Shown in pieces: positions 1 through 10,347 of a stretch of 64,000 nucleotides of DNA. Where the stretch lies: assembly GCF_026247885.1 (NCBI RefSeq), contig NZ_CP110921.1:3293501-3357500 (forward strand). Direction: 5' to 3'. Below the pieces are notes generated by a model. That model had not been told where the DNA came from and searched no databases. It saw only the letters and a list, made by a program, of their open reading frames with translations. The stretch comes from Methylococcus mesophilus. Its GTDB lineage: Bacteria > Pseudomonadota > Gammaproteobacteria > Methylococcales > Methylococcaceae. The first letter of the stretch is position 1; every line of letters begins with the position of its first letter. A program made the position numbers and the translations under genes.

Positions 1-915
1 GTGCAGTACGTCAACCGGCCTCACCTCGACTTCCGCGGCTACAGCGGCACCGTCGCCGCCGGGGTGTTCAAACCGGGCGACCCGGTCCTGGTGCTGCCGG
101 CCAGGACGACCAGCCGGATCCAGTCCATCGTCACCTACGACGGCGAACTGGAGGCAGCCTTCCCGCCCCAGGCCGTCACCCTCACCCTGGAGGACGAGAT
201 CGACGTCAGCCGCGGCGACCTCCTGGTGCACCCCGACCGCCTGCCGCACCTCGACAGCCGCTTCGAGGCGCATCTGGTGTGGATGACCGAAGCCCCGCTG
301 ATTCCGGGGAAGCAATACCTCCTCAAGCACGCCACCCGGACCCTCACCGGCTCGGTGGCCGCCATCCGCCACCGGATCGACGTCAACACCTTGGAACAGC
401 ACCCGGCCGGCCAGCTCAATCTCAACGAGATCGGTTTGTGCGAGCTGGCATTGAGCGCTCCGCTGGCATTTGACGCCTATGCCCGCTGCAAGGATACCGG
501 CGCCTTCATCGTCATCGACCGCCTGACCAACGTCACCGTCGGCGCCGGCATGATTTCAGGTCCGGTCCAGGGCGAAACCGGCTTCCGCAAGGTCACCGCC
601 GAGGAGCGCGCCGCCCGCTTCGGCCAGAAGGCCCTCACCGTCTGGCTCACCGGACCCCAGCGTCATGAGATGGCTTATCGGCTCGAGCGGGCGCTGTTCG
701 ATATCGGCCATCCGGCGACGGTGCTCGAGGATGAGGCCTTCGGTGCCGAGCTGATCCGGGCGGCGCAACTCGTCAACCACGCAGGGCTGATCTGTTTGTG
801 CCCACTGGCGCATGGCGAGCTCGGTTCGGGCGAGGGGCGGGTGGTGCTGTCCGTGGACGGACGGGACGTGGCCGAGCTCATCGAGGCGCTGCGCCAGCAG
901 GGGATTCTGTCCTAG
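1..915 (+). CDS. cysN: Sulfate adenylyltransferase large subunit, C-terminal part, with degenerate APS-kinase-like tail
   Basis: The window opens inside this gene, so the GTPase domain is missing and the GTG at base 1 is an internal Val codon. Residues 1 to about 195 match the C-terminal beta-barrel domains of CysN, the GTP-dependent subunit that activates sulfate to APS with CysD ([18 protein letters not shown] at the start). From about residue 200 the protein enters an APS-kinase-like fold (ALTVWLTGP ... ALRQQGILS). The ATP-binding P-loop expected after WLTG is replaced by PQRHEM, the DGDN substrate motif is absent, and the domain is only about 100 residues instead of about 180. The tail therefore cannot be an active kinase as read. 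It looks like a remnant of a CysNC fusion. Confidence 0.88.
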   Translation: MQYVNRPHLDFRGYSGTVAAGVFKPGDPVLVLPARTTSRIQSIVTYDGELEAAFPPQAVTLTLEDEIDVSRGDLLVHPDRLPHLDSRFEAHLVWMTEAPLIPGKQYLLKHATRTLTGSVAAIRHRIDVNTLEQHPAGQLNLNEIGLCELALSAPLAFDAYARCKDTGAFIVIDRLTNVTVGAGMISGPVQGETGFRKVTAEERAARFGQKALTVWLTGPQRHEMAYRLERALFDIGHPATVLEDEAFGAELIRAAQLVNHAGLICLCPLAHGELGSGEGRVVLSVDGRDVAELIEALRQQGILS

Positions 916-3247
916 GCGCGGTATCGTGCCAGTAGCGGCGATGGCTCAGGCGATAGGGAATGAGTTCGGGTCCCGTACCATCGGCACCGGGCGGGACGGT
1001 CAATGCGCCGCCGCTGGCGGTGTCGAATACCCGGATGCCGAGGCGCCGGTAGCGTTCCATCACCTGAGGACTCGGAAATCCCCAGCGGTTGCGATAGCCG
1101 GCCGAAACCAGAACGGTGGACGGCCGCACTTCGCTCAAGAATTCCGGGGTGGACGAGGTCTTGCTGCCGTGATGCGGCGCGACCAGTACCGTGCTGGCCA
1201 GTGCCGCGGCATAGCGCGTTACCAGGCCGGACTCGGCGCCGCGTTCGATGTCGCCGGTCAGCAGGGCGCCGCCCTGAGTGGCGCTGATCTTCAGCACGCA
1301 GGACGTGTCGTTGTCATCGTCGGCCGTGCCTTCCCCCTCGGCTCCCTCCGGGGTGGGCGGCCACAGCATCTCGAACCGCGCTCCGTCCCATTCCCAGCTT
1401 TGCCCGGCCCGGCAGCTTTTCGCGGCGGGATGTGAAAGTTTGTCCGGCACGCTGCTCAGTGCCGCGGCGACCGGGAAGCGCTGCAGCAGGGTGGCGGCTC
1501 CTCCGATGTGGTCGTTGTCGCCATGACTGACCACGAGGGTATCGATGGCCGAGATGCCGCGGCTGCGAAGATAAGGCTCCAGCACCGCCGTGCCCATGTC
1601 GAAGCTGTCGCTCAGGCGTGCGCCGGTGTCGAACACCAGCGTATGGGCATGGGTTTCCACTACGCTGGCCAGCGCCTGGCCGACGTCCAGCACGGTGAGC
1701 CGGTAGCTGCCTTCGGGCGGCGGGCCGGGGGCATAGGTCGCAGCCGGCAGCAGCAGGAACAGGCCCAGCCAGCGTCCCGGAATGCCGCGCGGAATCATCA
1801 GCACCGCTGCGCCAAAGGCCGCGAGCAGCGCCATCGGTAACGGTGGGGCGGCATGCTGCCATTGTGCCCAGGGGAGGGCGGAGAGCCATTCGAGCGCTTT
1901 CCAGGTCCAGGCGACAAGCGTTTCCGTGAATCCCATCAAGACGATCCCTGCCGCGGGCCAGACCAAGAGCACCAGGGCGCCGAACAGCGCCAGAGGCGTG
2001 ATCGCCAAGCCCAGCACCGGGACGGCGAACAGATTCGCCAGGGGCGATATCAGTGAGATCTGGCCGAAGAAGAACAGCAGCACCGGCGCGAGGCCGAGGC
2101 TGGTGGCCCAGTTGGTCCAGGCCAGCCCCCGCACGAATCCGGCGCGATGCAGCCGGCCGGTCAGCAGATAGAGAATGAACCCGACCGCCAGGAAGGACAG
2201 CCAGAATCCCGGCGAGGTCACGGCGAGCGGATCGAGCAGGACGACGGCTGCGAGCGCCCATGTCAGCGTATGGACCGGGCGGAGATGGCGCTGGGCGATG
2301 ATGCCGCCCATGGCGATCGCGATCATGATCAGCGCCCTCTGCGTAGGTATGGCGAAGCCGGTGAGAGCGGAATAGCCGCTTGCCGCGGCGACCGCTGCCA
2401 CGGCGGCCACGGCCGGAGGCGGCCAGTGCATCACTTGCAGCAGGGAGGCGGCCCCTGCAGCGATGCCGTAGGCGAGGAGGGCGATGAGGCTGATGTGGGA
2501 GCCGGAAATGGCGATCAGATGGGCGGTGCCGGTGCGCCGCAGCACCTCCCACTGGGCAGGGGTGATCGCGTCCTCGGCGCCCATGACCAGCGCCCGGATC
2601 ACGCCGTCGAACGGGCTGTCGGCCAGGGCCGCGTGGATGCGATCCGACAGCTGCTGGCGCCAGGCGCCGGGCAGCCAGGGGTTCGCCGGCTTCAGCAGCA
2701 CGTTGCCGGTGGATTCGCGCACGTAGCCGAGGGCGCGGATGTTCCGGGAGAACAGCCAGAGTTCGTAGTCCATCCCTCCGGGGTTGAGCATGCCGTGCGG
2801 GCGTTTGAGCCGGACGGTGAGGCGCCAGCGCTCGCCGGCGCGTACGGTCCGGCCGGTGTCGTACCAATTCAGGCGGAGATGTCCGGGGACGCGGGCACCG
2901 TCCGGGCTGACGCTCCGGCCGACGTCGAATTCGAAGCGCACGCCCCGTTCATGCGGCTCCGGCAGGCTGGCGATGGCGCCTTCGATGATGATGTCCTGGC
3001 CTTCGAGAGCGTGGGGCAGGGCGTCGTGCAGGCGGACGAGGGCGAAGGCCGCGGCCCAGGCAAAGCCCAGTAGCAGCGCACAGGCGAGAAACCGGTGGAA
3101 GAAGTACAGGATCAGTGCGGCGACGGTGAGGCCGGCAAGCAGCATTGGCGACGGAAGTTCCGGTAGCGCCTGCACCGCGATACCGCCGCACACGAATGCC
3201 AGCAGCGCCGGGATGCCGTTGCGACCCTCCTTGGCGCTCGCTTTCAT
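878..3247 (-). CDS. comEC: ComEC/Rec2-family DNA uptake channel protein
   Basis: A 789-residue inner-membrane protein expected to carry transforming single-stranded DNA into the cytoplasm. The order is ComEC-like: an N-terminal membrane pair with an OB-like region (about 10-190), a hydrophobic competence domain with many membrane helices (about 210-490), and a C-terminal metallo-beta-lactamase-like domain (about 515-770) with [11 protein letters not shown] and [10 protein letters not shown]. The ATG at 3247 (MKASAKEG) is chosen because a longer frame from 3328 would run across the start of the divergent DUF2062 gene. The 3' end overlaps the cysN 3' end by 38 bases, convergently. No other competence gene is in the window. 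Confidence 0.87.
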   Translation of the reverse strand: MKASAKEGRNGIPALLAFVCGGIAVQALPELPSPMLLAGLTVAALILYFFHRFLACALLLGFAWAAAFALVRLHDALPHALEGQDIIIEGAIASLPEPHERGVRFEFDVGRSVSPDGARVPGHLRLNWYDTGRTVRAGERWRLTVRLKRPHGMLNPGGMDYELWLFSRNIRALGYVRESTGNVLLKPANPWLPGAWRQQLSDRIHAALADSPFDGVIRALVMGAEDAITPAQWEVLRRTGTAHLIAISGSHISLIALLAYGIAAGAASLLQVMHWPPPAVAAVAAVAAASGYSALTGFAIPTQRALIMIAIAMGGIIAQRHLRPVHTLTWALAAVVLLDPLAVTSPGFWLSFLAVGFILYLLTGRLHRAGFVRGLAWTNWATSLGLAPVLLFFFGQISLISPLANLFAVPVLGLAITPLALFGALVLLVWPAAGIVLMGFTETLVAWTWKALEWLSALPWAQWQHAAPPLPMALLAAFGAAVLMIPRGIPGRWLGLFLLLPAATYAPGPPPEGSYRLTVLDVGQALASVVETHAHTLVFDTGARLSDSFDMGTAVLEPYLRSRGISAIDTLVVSHGDNDHIGGAATLLQRFPVAAALSSVPDKLSHPAAKSCRAGQSWEWDGARFEMLWPPTPEGAEGEGTADDDNDTSCVLKISATQGGALLTGDIERGAESGLVTRYAAALASTVLVAPHHGSKTSSTPEFLSEVRPSTVLVSAGYRNRWGFPSPQVMERYRRLGIRVFDTASGGALTVPPGADGTGPELIPYRLSHRRYWHDTAPRTESPAGAAPR

Positions 3248-3308
3248 CTTTGCAAACGGAGCACGTACAATAGCCGCCCCGGCCGACAACCTCATCGCCA
3301 AACGCACC

Positions 3309-3905
3309 ATGCCCAAGAAGATTCTCAAGCGTTACATGCCGGACCGGCAACGGATCAGGGAAATCAAGAGCCTCGAGTTCCTGGGGGAAAAACTGCACGC
3401 CCCGAATCTTTGGCATCTGAACCGGCGGTCGGTGTCGCGGGCGTTTGCGGTTGGGCTGTGGGCGATGTATACGCCGCCGCTGCCCTGGCAGATGGTCATC
3501 GCCGCCATCCTTTCGATCTATTTCGATGCCAACGTACCCCTGGCGGTGGCGCTGGTATGGATCACCAACCCTCTGACCTGGGTGCCGATGTACTATTTCG
3601 CCTATCTGGTCGGAACCTGGGTGCTGGGCCTGGATTCGTTCACTTTTACCGAATTTTCCTCATTCTTCAGCATCGAAACGGCCTGGAGCCTGGGAGCGCC
3701 ACTCCTGGTCGGCTGCTTCACCCTGATGAACCTGGGGGCGGTGCTGGGCTATTTCTCCATCCGCTGGCTATGGCGGCGCTCGGTACGGCAGCACTGGGAA
3801 TTCCGCAAGCTGCGGTCCAAGCCGCTGAACAGCCATTATCTGGTGAATCTGAGCTATCGGGCGTATCGGAAGCTGTTGCACCTGCATCACGCCGACAAGC
3901 TGTAA
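3309..3905 (+). CDS. DUF2062 family membrane protein
   Basis: A 198-residue protein of the DUF2062 family, starting MPKKILKRYMPD. It has a basic N-terminal arm, a conserved central segment with at least two membrane helices (RAFAVGLWAMYTPPLPWQM, then TNPLTWVPMYYFAYLVG), a third hydrophobic segment near 135-160, and a basic C-terminal tail. The family's function is not established. The gene is divergent from comEC, with a 61-base gap between the starts, and convergent with lolD. Confidence 0.85.
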   Translation: MPKKILKRYMPDRQRIREIKSLEFLGEKLHAPNLWHLNRRSVSRAFAVGLWAMYTPPLPWQMVIAAILSIYFDANVPLAVALVWITNPLTWVPMYYFAYLVGTWVLGLDSFTFTEFSSFFSIETAWSLGAPLLVGCFTLMNLGAVLGYFSIRWLWRRSVRQHWEFRKLRSKPLNSHYLVNLSYRAYRKLLHLHHADKL

Positions 3906-3912
3906 GTCTCTT

Positions 3913-4593
3913 TCAGGGCTGGACCAGCCGCCCGTCCTCCATGTGGAGGACCTCATCCATTTTGTGTGCCAGCACCGCATCGTGGGTCACGATCAGGAAA
4001 CTGACCCCGAATTCCTGGTTGAGTTCGAGCATGAGCTGATAGACCTGCTCCGCGGTCTTGCTGTCCAGGTTGCCGGTGGGCTCGTCCGCCAGCACGCACT
4101 TCGGGCGCGTCACCAGCGCCCGGGCGATCGCCGCCCGCTGCCGCTCGCCGCCGGACAACTCACCCGGCTTGTGCTCGAGGCGCTTCCCCAGCCCTACTCG
4201 CTGCAATAGCGCCGCGGCGCTTTCCCTCGCTTCGGAGACGGACGTCCCGCCGATCAGGAGCGGCATGGCGACGTTCTCCAGCACCGTGAATTCGCCGAGC
4301 AGGTGATGGAACTGGTAGACGAAGCCTAAGGTCTTGTTGCGCAGGCCCGCCAGCCGGCGCTCGTTAAGGGAGGCCAGATCGACGCCGTCCATCAGGACTG
4401 TCCCGCTGCTGGGGTTGTCCAGTCCGCCCAGGAGATGCAGCAGGGTACTCTTGCCGGACCCGGAGGCGCCCATGATGGCTATACGCTGCCCTTGCCGGAC
4501 GCTCAGATCCACCCCGTGCAGAACCTCGACGTCGAGGATGCCCTGGACGAATCGCTTGTGCAGCGCGCGGCATTCAAGGACCGGCTTATTCAT
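3913..4593 (-). CDS. lolD: Lipoprotein-releasing system ATP-binding protein
   Basis: A 226-residue ABC ATPase that powers release of outer-membrane lipoproteins from the inner membrane. Visible motifs are Walker [10 protein letters not shown] (about 43-51), the Q-loop region [12 protein letters not shown], the signature LSGGERQR, Walker [13 protein letters not shown] and the H-loop [18 protein letters not shown] is characteristic of the LolD branch. The start at 4593 overlaps the upstream lolC/E stop by 8 bases, so the two are probably translationally coupled. Confidence 0.93.
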   Translation of the reverse strand: MNKPVLECRALHKRFVQGILDVEVLHGVDLSVRQGQRIAIMGASGSGKSTLLHLLGGLDNPSSGTVLMDGVDLASLNERRLAGLRNKTLGFVYQFHHLLGEFTVLENVAMPLLIGGTSVSEARESAAALLQRVGLGKRLEHKPGELSGGERQRAAIARALVTRPKCVLADEPTGNLDSKTAEQVYQLMLELNQEFGVSFLIVTHDAVLAHKMDEVLHMEDGRLVQP

Positions 4594-5833
4594 AGCGCAG
4601 TTCCTCCGCCGGACGCACCCGCGAGGCCTGCCAGGCCGGATAGAGGGTCGCCAGCAGGGACAGCAGGAAGGCCATGCTGGTGATCTGGAAGACATCCGTC
4701 CAGTTCAGCTTGGACGGCAGCTCGCTGATGTAATACACGTCGGCGGACAGGAATTTCATGCTGAGCTGGCTCTCGATCCAGTTCACGATCTCGGACACGT
4801 TCAAGGCCAGGACCACGCCGCCGATGCCGCCGATCAGGGTGCCTACCGCGCCGATCACGGTGCCGAGCACCATGAAGATGCCCATCACACTGGCCGGTGT
4901 CATGCCCTGGGTGCGGAGGATGGCGATGTCGGCCCGCTTGTCCGTCACCACCATGACCAGGGTCGAAACGATGTTGAACGCGGCCACGGCGACGATCAGC
5001 AGGAGGATCATGAACATCACCCGCTTCTCGGTCTTGATGGCGCGGAAGAAGTTGGTGTGGGCCTGGGTCCAGTCGGTGACGTAGTAGTCACCGGGCAGCT
5101 TCGGCCCGAGGTCGCGGGCGATGCGGTGGGCGTTGAACAAGTCGTCGAGCTTGAGCCGCAGTCCGCTGATCCCGCCCTCCATGTGCAGCAGGCGGGCCGC
5201 GTCGTCGAGGTGGATCAGGGCGAGGTTCCGGTCGTATTCGAACATGCCGACCTGGAACGTACCGATCACGGTGAAGCGCTTGAGCCTGGGGAGGATGCCC
5301 GCTGGCGTCGAGGTGACCTGGGGCGTGATGACCGTGACCTTGTCGCCAGTGGATACGCCGAGATAAGCCGCCAGCTCGGCGCCCAAGATGATGCCGAACT
5401 GGCCGGGCGCCAAGTCGGCGAGCTTGCCGAGCTGCATGTGGTTCGCCACGTCCGAGACCCGCGGCTCGTAGTCCGGCAGGATGCCCCGCAGCATCGCGCC
5501 GCTGGCACGCCGGTCGGAGCTCAGCATCGCCTGGCCTTCGATGTACGGCGCCCAGCCCAGGATGCGGGGGTCTTCGCGCAGCGCCGGCTCCAGCACGGGC
5601 CAATCGCTCAGGGTGCCGCCGGGGCCGGAAATCGAGGCGTGCGAGGTCATGCCCAGAATGCGTTCACGCAACTCCGCTTCGAAGCCGTTCATCACCGAAA
5701 GCACGGTGATCAACGCCGTGACGCCCAGCGCGATGCCCAGCACCGAAGTCAGCGTGATGAAGGAAATGAAGCGGGTACGGCGTTTGGCGCGCGTATAGCG
5801 CAGGCCGATGAACAGGACGAGCGGCTTGAACAT
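4586..5833 (-). CDS. lolC: Lipoprotein-releasing system transmembrane protein (LolC/LolE)
   Basis: A 415-residue FtsX-like permease of the LolC/LolE family that partners LolD. It has one N-terminal membrane helix ([19 protein letters not shown]), a large periplasmic domain (about 50-260) and three C-terminal helices, ending [17 protein letters not shown]. The ATG at 5833 gives the usual start [19 protein letters not shown]; the open frame upstream is not family-like. Only one permease gene is present, so the complex may be a homodimer, as in bacteria with a single LolF-type subunit. LolC versus LolE cannot be decided by eye. Confidence 0.9.
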   Translation of the reverse strand: MFKPLVLFIGLRYTRAKRRTRFISFITLTSVLGIALGVTALITVLSVMNGFEAELRERILGMTSHASISGPGGTLSDWPVLEPALREDPRILGWAPYIEGQAMLSSDRRASGAMLRGILPDYEPRVSDVANHMQLGKLADLAPGQFGIILGAELAAYLGVSTGDKVTVITPQVTSTPAGILPRLKRFTVIGTFQVGMFEYDRNLALIHLDDAARLLHMEGGISGLRLKLDDLFNAHRIARDLGPKLPGDYYVTDWTQAHTNFFRAIKTEKRVMFMILLLIVAVAAFNIVSTLVMVVTDKRADIAILRTQGMTPASVMGIFMVLGTVIGAVGTLIGGIGGVVLALNVSEIVNWIESQLSMKFLSADVYYISELPSKLNWTDVFQITSMAFLLSLLATLYPAWQASRVRPAEELRYE

Positions 5834-5862
5834 GGAAGGATTGGAAAGAACCTTGAGAAAGG

Positions 5863-6291
5863 TTAGGGAGCGGTGTCCGTCCGGCAGTGCGCGCAGACGC
5901 CGTAGAGGCAGAGCGAGTGGTCGGTCAGGGCGAATTTGAGGTTTTTCGCAATCTCCTTTTGCCGGAGTTCGATCATCTCGTCGCTGAATTCCTCGACTCT
6001 TCCGCACTTGATGCAGACGATATGGTCGTGGTGTTCGCCGCGGTTGAATTCGAAGATCGAATTGCCGCCTTCGAAATGGTGACGCTTGACGAGACCGGCC
6101 GCCTCGAACTGGGTCAGCACCCGGTACACTGTCGCCAGGCCGATCTCCTCGCCCTGCTGGATCAGCCGCTTGTACACATCTTCCGCAGTCAGATGCCGCT
6201 CCTGGTCGGACTGCTCCTCGAGCATTTCCAGTATCTTGATCCTGGGCAGTGTGACCTTGAGGCCGGCATTGCGAATGTCTTGCGTTTCCAT
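5863..6291 (-). CDS. fur: Ferric uptake regulator Fur
   Basis: A 142-residue Fur-family repressor. The N-terminal winged helix (about 1-85) includes [15 protein letters not shown] and [19 protein letters not shown]. The dimerisation and metal domain contains [12 protein letters not shown], the HHDH cluster, a CIKC pair and a second CAHC pair close to the C-terminus. Length and motif order match true Fur rather than Zur or PerR. It stands next to bamE in the common gammaproteobacterial order and is divergent from it. Confidence 0.95.
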   Translation of the reverse strand: METQDIRNAGLKVTLPRIKILEMLEEQSDQERHLTAEDVYKRLIQQGEEIGLATVYRVLTQFEAAGLVKRHHFEGGNSIFEFNRGEHHDHIVCIKCGRVEEFSDEMIELRQKEIAKNLKFALTDHSLCLYGVCAHCRTDTAP

Positions 6292-6380
6292 GGGGCTCGA
6301 GCGCGCTATGTCTTCAAAATCCTCGATCGGGTATCATGCGGCATGGTGCCGCTAAAAACCGGCTGCGATTTCTTCCCGTC

Positions 6381-6821
6381 ATGCAACCACATCGTACCAT
6401 AATCTCCCTGATCGCCGTTCTTCCGCTGGCCGCGTGCACCTACGTTGACCGAATCCCCTTTCTTTATCACCTGGACATTCATCAGGGGAATATCGTCTCC
6501 CAGGAAATGGTGGACCAGCTCAAACCCGGTATGAACAAGCGTCAGGTGACGTTCATCATGGGGACGCCGCTCACGGTGAGCCCATTCCATGACAACCGCT
6601 GGGACTACCTTTATTCCAACCAGCCGGGCGGCGAAGATCGCCTGCAGCGTCGGATATCGCTCATGTTCGACCAGGACGAACTGGTCGGCCTCCAGGGCGA
6701 CTTCAAGCCGGGCGAACTGCCCTCCCTGGACGCCAGCAAGGATGTGAACCTCGACATCCCCAAGATCGAGCGGGACCAGAGTCTGTGGGGACACATCAAG
6801 AGCTGGTTCGGCAACGGCTAG
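6381..6821 (+). CDS. bamE: Outer membrane protein assembly factor BamE
   Basis: A 146-residue SmpA/OmlA lipoprotein that helps the BAM complex fold outer-membrane barrels. The start [13 protein letters not shown] leads to a lipobox LAAC with the lipidated Cys near residue 19. The conserved core follows: [26 protein letters not shown] and the W-D-Y-L-Y segment. An in-frame ATG at 6336 would add 15 polar residues before the signal peptide and is rejected. Its stop overlaps the stop of the convergent rnfH across the palindrome CTAG. Confidence 0.93.
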   Translation: MQPHRTIISLIAVLPLAACTYVDRIPFLYHLDIHQGNIVSQEMVDQLKPGMNKRQVTFIMGTPLTVSPFHDNRWDYLYSNQPGGEDRLQRRISLMFDQDELVGLQGDFKPGELPSLDASKDVNLDIPKIERDQSLWGHIKSWFGNG

Positions 6822-7123
6822 GCTTTCTCTTCGCCCTTCTTGGCCGCCCGCTGGCGGCGCGATTCCTTCGGGTCGGCGATCAGTGGCCGGTAGATCTCCA
6901 CCCGGTCGCCCTGCTTCAAGGGTTGATCTGCACCGCAAGCCTTGCCGAAGATGCCGATCTTGTTCGCCGCAAGGTCGATTTCCGGGAATTTATCCAGCAA
7001 TCCCGAGGCCTCGATGGCCGCCGCTGCGGAGCTTCCCTCTGCGACGCGGACCGGCACAATGACCTGGACGTCGGGCCGGGCGTAAGCGACTTCGACGCGG
7101 ATGCCTTCGGCTGGGCCCGTCAT
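6818..7123 (-). CDS. rnfH: RnfH family ubiquitin-fold protein
   Basis: A 101-residue small beta-grasp protein of the RnfH (UPF0125) family with [18 protein letters not shown] at the N-terminus, a central KIGIFGK segment and [10 protein letters not shown] before a Lys/Arg-rich tail. Its biochemical role is unsettled. Family members usually sit near smpB, ratA and bamE, as here, but no ratA is present. The ATG shares one base with the upstream transporter stop (TGATG), indicating coupled translation. Confidence 0.88.
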   Translation of the reverse strand: MTGPAEGIRVEVAYARPDVQVIVPVRVAEGSSAAAAIEASGLLDKFPEIDLAANKIGIFGKACGADQPLKQGDRVEIYRPLIADPKESRRQRAAKKGEEKA

Positions 7124-8481
7124 CAGACCAGGTCCATCGCTTTCAGGAATATGATGCCCATGCCAGCGGGGGCGACGTAGCGCACCAGGAACCGCCAGGC
7201 TTCGTAGCCGCGCGGGTCGGCCATTTCCAGTTCCTCTTCGGTGTCCTTGCGGCTCAGGACCCAGCCGGCGAATACCGCCACCAAGAGGCCACCCGCGGGA
7301 AGCATGATGTCGGCGGTGAGGAAATCGAGCAGTTCGAACAGGTTCCGGTCGAAGAATCGGACGTCCGACCAGGAACTGAAAGACAGCAGGGTGCCCAGCC
7401 CCAGTCCCCAGCAGGCCAGGCCGCTCCAGGCACTGGCGGCTTCCCGGCTTAGCCGTCGGTTTTCGGTCAGCCAGGCGACCGCGGGTTCGATCATGGCGAT
7501 CGAGGAAGTCAGAGCGGCGAAAAAAACCAGAACGAAGAACAGGGCGCCGAAAAACGATCCGCCCGGCATGGCACCGAAAGCGATCGGCAACGTCTGGAAA
7601 ATCAGGCCAGGTCCCATGCCGGGTTCCAGGTGGTTGCTGAACACGATGGGGAAAATCGCCAGACCCGCAAACAATGCGACCGTGGTATCGGCAGCCGCAA
7701 TGAATATCGTAGATCGGGCGATGGACACATGGCCGGGCAGGTAGGAACCGTAGACCATGATCGAGCCCATCCCCAGCCCCAGTGAGAAGAAAGCCTGGCC
7801 CATGGCGGTCAGCACGCTTTCCCCGCTCAGCCTGGAAAAGTCGGGCAGGAACAGGAAAGCGACGGCCCGGCCGAAGCCTTCGGTGCCCACGGCATAGAGG
7901 ACCAGGACGACCAGCATGACCAGCAGTGCCGGCATCAGGTAGCGCGTGCCTTTCTCCAGTCCGCCACTCACGCCGCGGCTCACGATGGCCACGGTAGCCG
8001 CCATGAACAGAGTGTGCCAAATGACCTGGATTTGGGGATCGGTGCGGAATTCGTCGAAGCGGCGCGCTGCAGTTTCGGGGGTGACGTGGGTGAACAGTGC
8101 ACTGTTCATCTTGAAAACATACGCCATGGCCCAGCCGGCGATGACGCTGTAGTAGGACAGAATCAGGAAACCCGAAACCATGCCCAGCCAGCCCGCATAC
8201 TGCCAAGCCGGGCTGGCCTTGGCTGCCTCGGCAAGACTCAGCATGGCGTTGATCGGGCTTTGCCTCCCGCGCCGCCCGAGCAGGGTTTCGGCGATCATGA
8301 TCGGGATGCCGATGGCCGCGACACAGAGCAGGTACACCAGTACGAATGCGCCGCCGCCATTTTCACCGGTGAGATAGGGAAATTTCCAGATATTGCCCAG
8401 GCCGATGGCCGAGCCGCTCGCGGCCAGAATGAAGGCCAGTCGAGACGACCATTGCACGTGGACGAATCGTTGATCGGTCAT
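7123..8481 (-). CDS. Sodium-dependent transporter, SNF/NSS family
   Basis: A 452-residue inner-membrane transporter of the neurotransmitter:sodium symporter family (LeuT-like). The first helix has the hallmark ASGSAIGLGNIWKFPYLTGENGGGAF, given here as overlapping pieces AIGLGNIWKFPYL and GENGGGAF. About 11 to 12 hydrophobic segments follow, including QAFFSLGLGMGSIMVYGSYL. The substrate (probably an amino acid or amine) cannot be told. The start MTDQRFVHVQWSS is the usual family position. The gene occupies the place between rnfH and smpB where ratA is common. Confidence 0.88.
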   Translation of the reverse strand: MTDQRFVHVQWSSRLAFILAASGSAIGLGNIWKFPYLTGENGGGAFVLVYLLCVAAIGIPIMIAETLLGRRGRQSPINAMLSLAEAAKASPAWQYAGWLGMVSGFLILSYYSVIAGWAMAYVFKMNSALFTHVTPETAARRFDEFRTDPQIQVIWHTLFMAATVAIVSRGVSGGLEKGTRYLMPALLVMLVVLVLYAVGTEGFGRAVAFLFLPDFSRLSGESVLTAMGQAFFSLGLGMGSIMVYGSYLPGHVSIARSTIFIAAADTTVALFAGLAIFPIVFSNHLEPGMGPGLIFQTLPIAFGAMPGGSFFGALFFVLVFFAALTSSIAMIEPAVAWLTENRRLSREAASAWSGLACWGLGLGTLLSFSSWSDVRFFDRNLFELLDFLTADIMLPAGGLLVAVFAGWVLSRKDTEEELEMADPRGYEAWRFLVRYVAPAGMGIIFLKAMDLV

Positions 8482-8608
8482 GGGTATCCTCGTGGGTATG
8501 GCATCCGTGTTGTCGAAACACGCTCGTTCAAGTTCGGAGCATGGCCGCCAGTGGGGTAAAATCGCCACAGGATAACAAACCGAACCGAACCGAAGAAATC
8601 CCGCCGTC

Positions 8609-9082
8609 ATGAGCAGCAAGAAAAGCACCGCAGGAAGCGCCAACATCGCCCAGAACCGCCAGGCGACCCATGAATATTTCATCGAGGAACGCTTCGAAGC
8701 GGGCCTGGTGCTGGAAGGCTGGGAGGTCAAGAGCCTGCGGGCGGGCAAGGCGCAGCTCAAGGAGAGTTATGTCGTGCTCAGGAACGGTGAGGCTTGGCTG
8801 TTCGGCGCGCATTTCTCGCCCCTCCCTTCGGCCTCGACCCATGTGCAGCCTGATCCCACTCGTACCCGCAAGCTCCTTCTGCACGCGGAGGAGTTGAGCC
8901 GACTGATCGGACAAGTGGAGCGAAAAGGATACACTCTGGTGCCCTTGTCGTTGTATTGGAAACAGGGCCGGGCCAAGCTGGAAGTCGGCCTGGCGCGGGG
9001 TAAGCAGCAGCACGACAAGCGCGCAACCGAGAAGGCGCGCGACTGGCAGCGGGAGAAGCAGCGAGTCATGCGGCGGGGTTGA
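8609..9082 (+). CDS. smpB: SsrA-binding protein SmpB
   Basis: A 157-residue partner of tmRNA in trans-translation. Conserved pieces are [49 protein letters not shown], the RTRKLLLH segment and the basic C-terminal tail [16 protein letters not shown] that reaches the decoding centre. The gene is divergent from the transporter with a 127-base gap. I see no ssrA gene beside it. Confidence 0.96.
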   Translation: MSSKKSTAGSANIAQNRQATHEYFIEERFEAGLVLEGWEVKSLRAGKAQLKESYVVLRNGEAWLFGAHFSPLPSASTHVQPDPTRTRKLLLHAEELSRLIGQVERKGYTLVPLSLYWKQGRAKLEVGLARGKQQHDKRATEKARDWQREKQRVMRRG

Positions 9083-9171
9083 CCGGTCGTTTTGCCTCTT
9101 GCCCTTTTCGTGGCGGGGGCGACAATGAAAATAAAAGGGATTGTTTCGTCAGTTCATCGGAATCTTGAGTG

Positions 9172-10251
9172 ATGTCGCGCCGTCTTTTTCGTGTTGTCTG
9201 GGTTATTTGTGCCGCTGCAATGGGTTGGGTTGCCGAAGGAGCCTTGGCTGGGCCTTATTCGGCGCTGGTCATGGAAATCGAGTCGGATCGGGTGCTGTAC
9301 GAGCAGAATGCCGACGAGATCAGGCACCCCGCCTCCCTGACCAAGATGATGACTCTCTATCTGGTGTTCGAGGCGCTCGAGCAGGGCAGGGCTTCGTTGC
9401 ATGACACCTTGTACGCTTCCAGCTATTCGGCTTCCCGGTCCCCGTCCCGCATCGGTCTCAGGCCGGGCGATCCGCTGACCGTGGAAGAGGGAATCCTGGC
9501 CCTGGTCACTTGCTCCGCCAACGACGCCGCGGCGACGCTGGGCGAAGGCTTGGCCGGCTCGGAGCCGGCGTTCGCCGCGATGATGACGCGAAAAGCGCGC
9601 GAGCTGGGCATGAGCCAGACCGTCTTCCGCAATGCCTCCGGGCTGCCGGATCCGGAGCAGGTCACGACGGCGCGCGACATGTACCGGCTCGGCAAGGCGC
9701 TGTTGAAGCATTTTCCCCAGTACTATCCGTATTTCTCCACGTCTCGCTTCCAGTACCGGGGGCGGAGCTTCCACAACCACAATCATCTGCTCGAGAACTA
9801 CTACGGCGCGGACGGAATCAAGACCGGCTTCGTCAACGCTTCGGGCTTCAACCTGGTGGCGTCGGCCCGCCGCAATGGCGTCCGCCTGGTCGGCGTGGTG
9901 TTCGGCGGCAATTCGTCATTCCGCCGGGATGCCCACATGCGCGACATTCTCGATGACGGATTCGCTCAGATCGAAGGCCGCGAGCCCAGCGTGCAGTTCG
10001 CCGGCTTCGACCGGGGCTGGTCGCCACGGCTTCTGGCGCGTCCGGGGGAACGCTATTCCCCGGCCAGAGGCGCGAAGAAAAAACGGGTTGCGGCCAAACT
10101 CGCGGGGACTCGATGGGTTACCCATCGGATTCTCAGCCACCGACCTCGCCACGCGACGAAGGCGTCTGCTGCGAAAAGTAAACCGGCCAAGGCGAAGTCT
10201 TCACCCGTGCGCGTCAAGTCTTCGAAGACTTCGGCCACGGCGAAGCGTTGA
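9172..10251 (+). CDS. dac: D-alanyl-D-alanine carboxypeptidase (PBP5/6 type)
   Basis: A periplasmic serine peptidase of about 359 residues that trims the terminal D-Ala of peptidoglycan stems. It has a signal peptide (to about residue 26, ending LAG), then the three penicillin-binding motifs: SLTK with the nucleophile Ser, SAN and KTG. The PBP5 C-terminal beta domain is not recognisable; a Lys/Arg/Ser-rich tail of about 60 residues follows (AKSKPAKAKSS ...) that may bind the envelope electrostatically. A GTG at 9169 directly precedes the chosen ATG. Confidence 0.88.
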   Translation: MSRRLFRVVWVICAAAMGWVAEGALAGPYSALVMEIESDRVLYEQNADEIRHPASLTKMMTLYLVFEALEQGRASLHDTLYASSYSASRSPSRIGLRPGDPLTVEEGILALVTCSANDAAATLGEGLAGSEPAFAAMMTRKARELGMSQTVFRNASGLPDPEQVTTARDMYRLGKALLKHFPQYYPYFSTSRFQYRGRSFHNHNHLLENYYGADGIKTGFVNASGFNLVASARRNGVRLVGVVFGGNSSFRRDAHMRDILDDGFAQIEGREPSVQFAGFDRGWSPRLLARPGERYSPARGAKKKRVAAKLAGTRWVTHRILSHRPRHATKASAAKSKPAKAKSSPVRVKSSKTSATAKR

Positions 10252-10288
10252 GGCGGACGACGACCGAGGAATTGGAAACGGCCTGAAC

Positions 10289-10319
10289 GAGCTGCGCCCC
10301 GACGTGCGGGGCGCAGCTC
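10289..10319. terminator. Strong hairpin between convergent genes
   Basis: A perfect 12-base-pair inverted repeat (arms 10289-10300 and 10308-10319, GAGCTGCGCCCC and its complement, 7-base loop) between the dac stop and the stop of the convergent cytochrome gene. No U-tract follows on either strand, so it is not a canonical intrinsic terminator. It probably still blocks read-through or protects the mRNA ends. Confidence 0.55.
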
Positions 10320-10347
10320 GGTGGAGCGGGTAACCGGGGAAGCGAGC

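Noticed and set aside
9083-9168. ssrA (tmRNA) next to smpB
   Set aside because: The gap is only 86 bases and contains no tRNA-like ends or tag reading frame.
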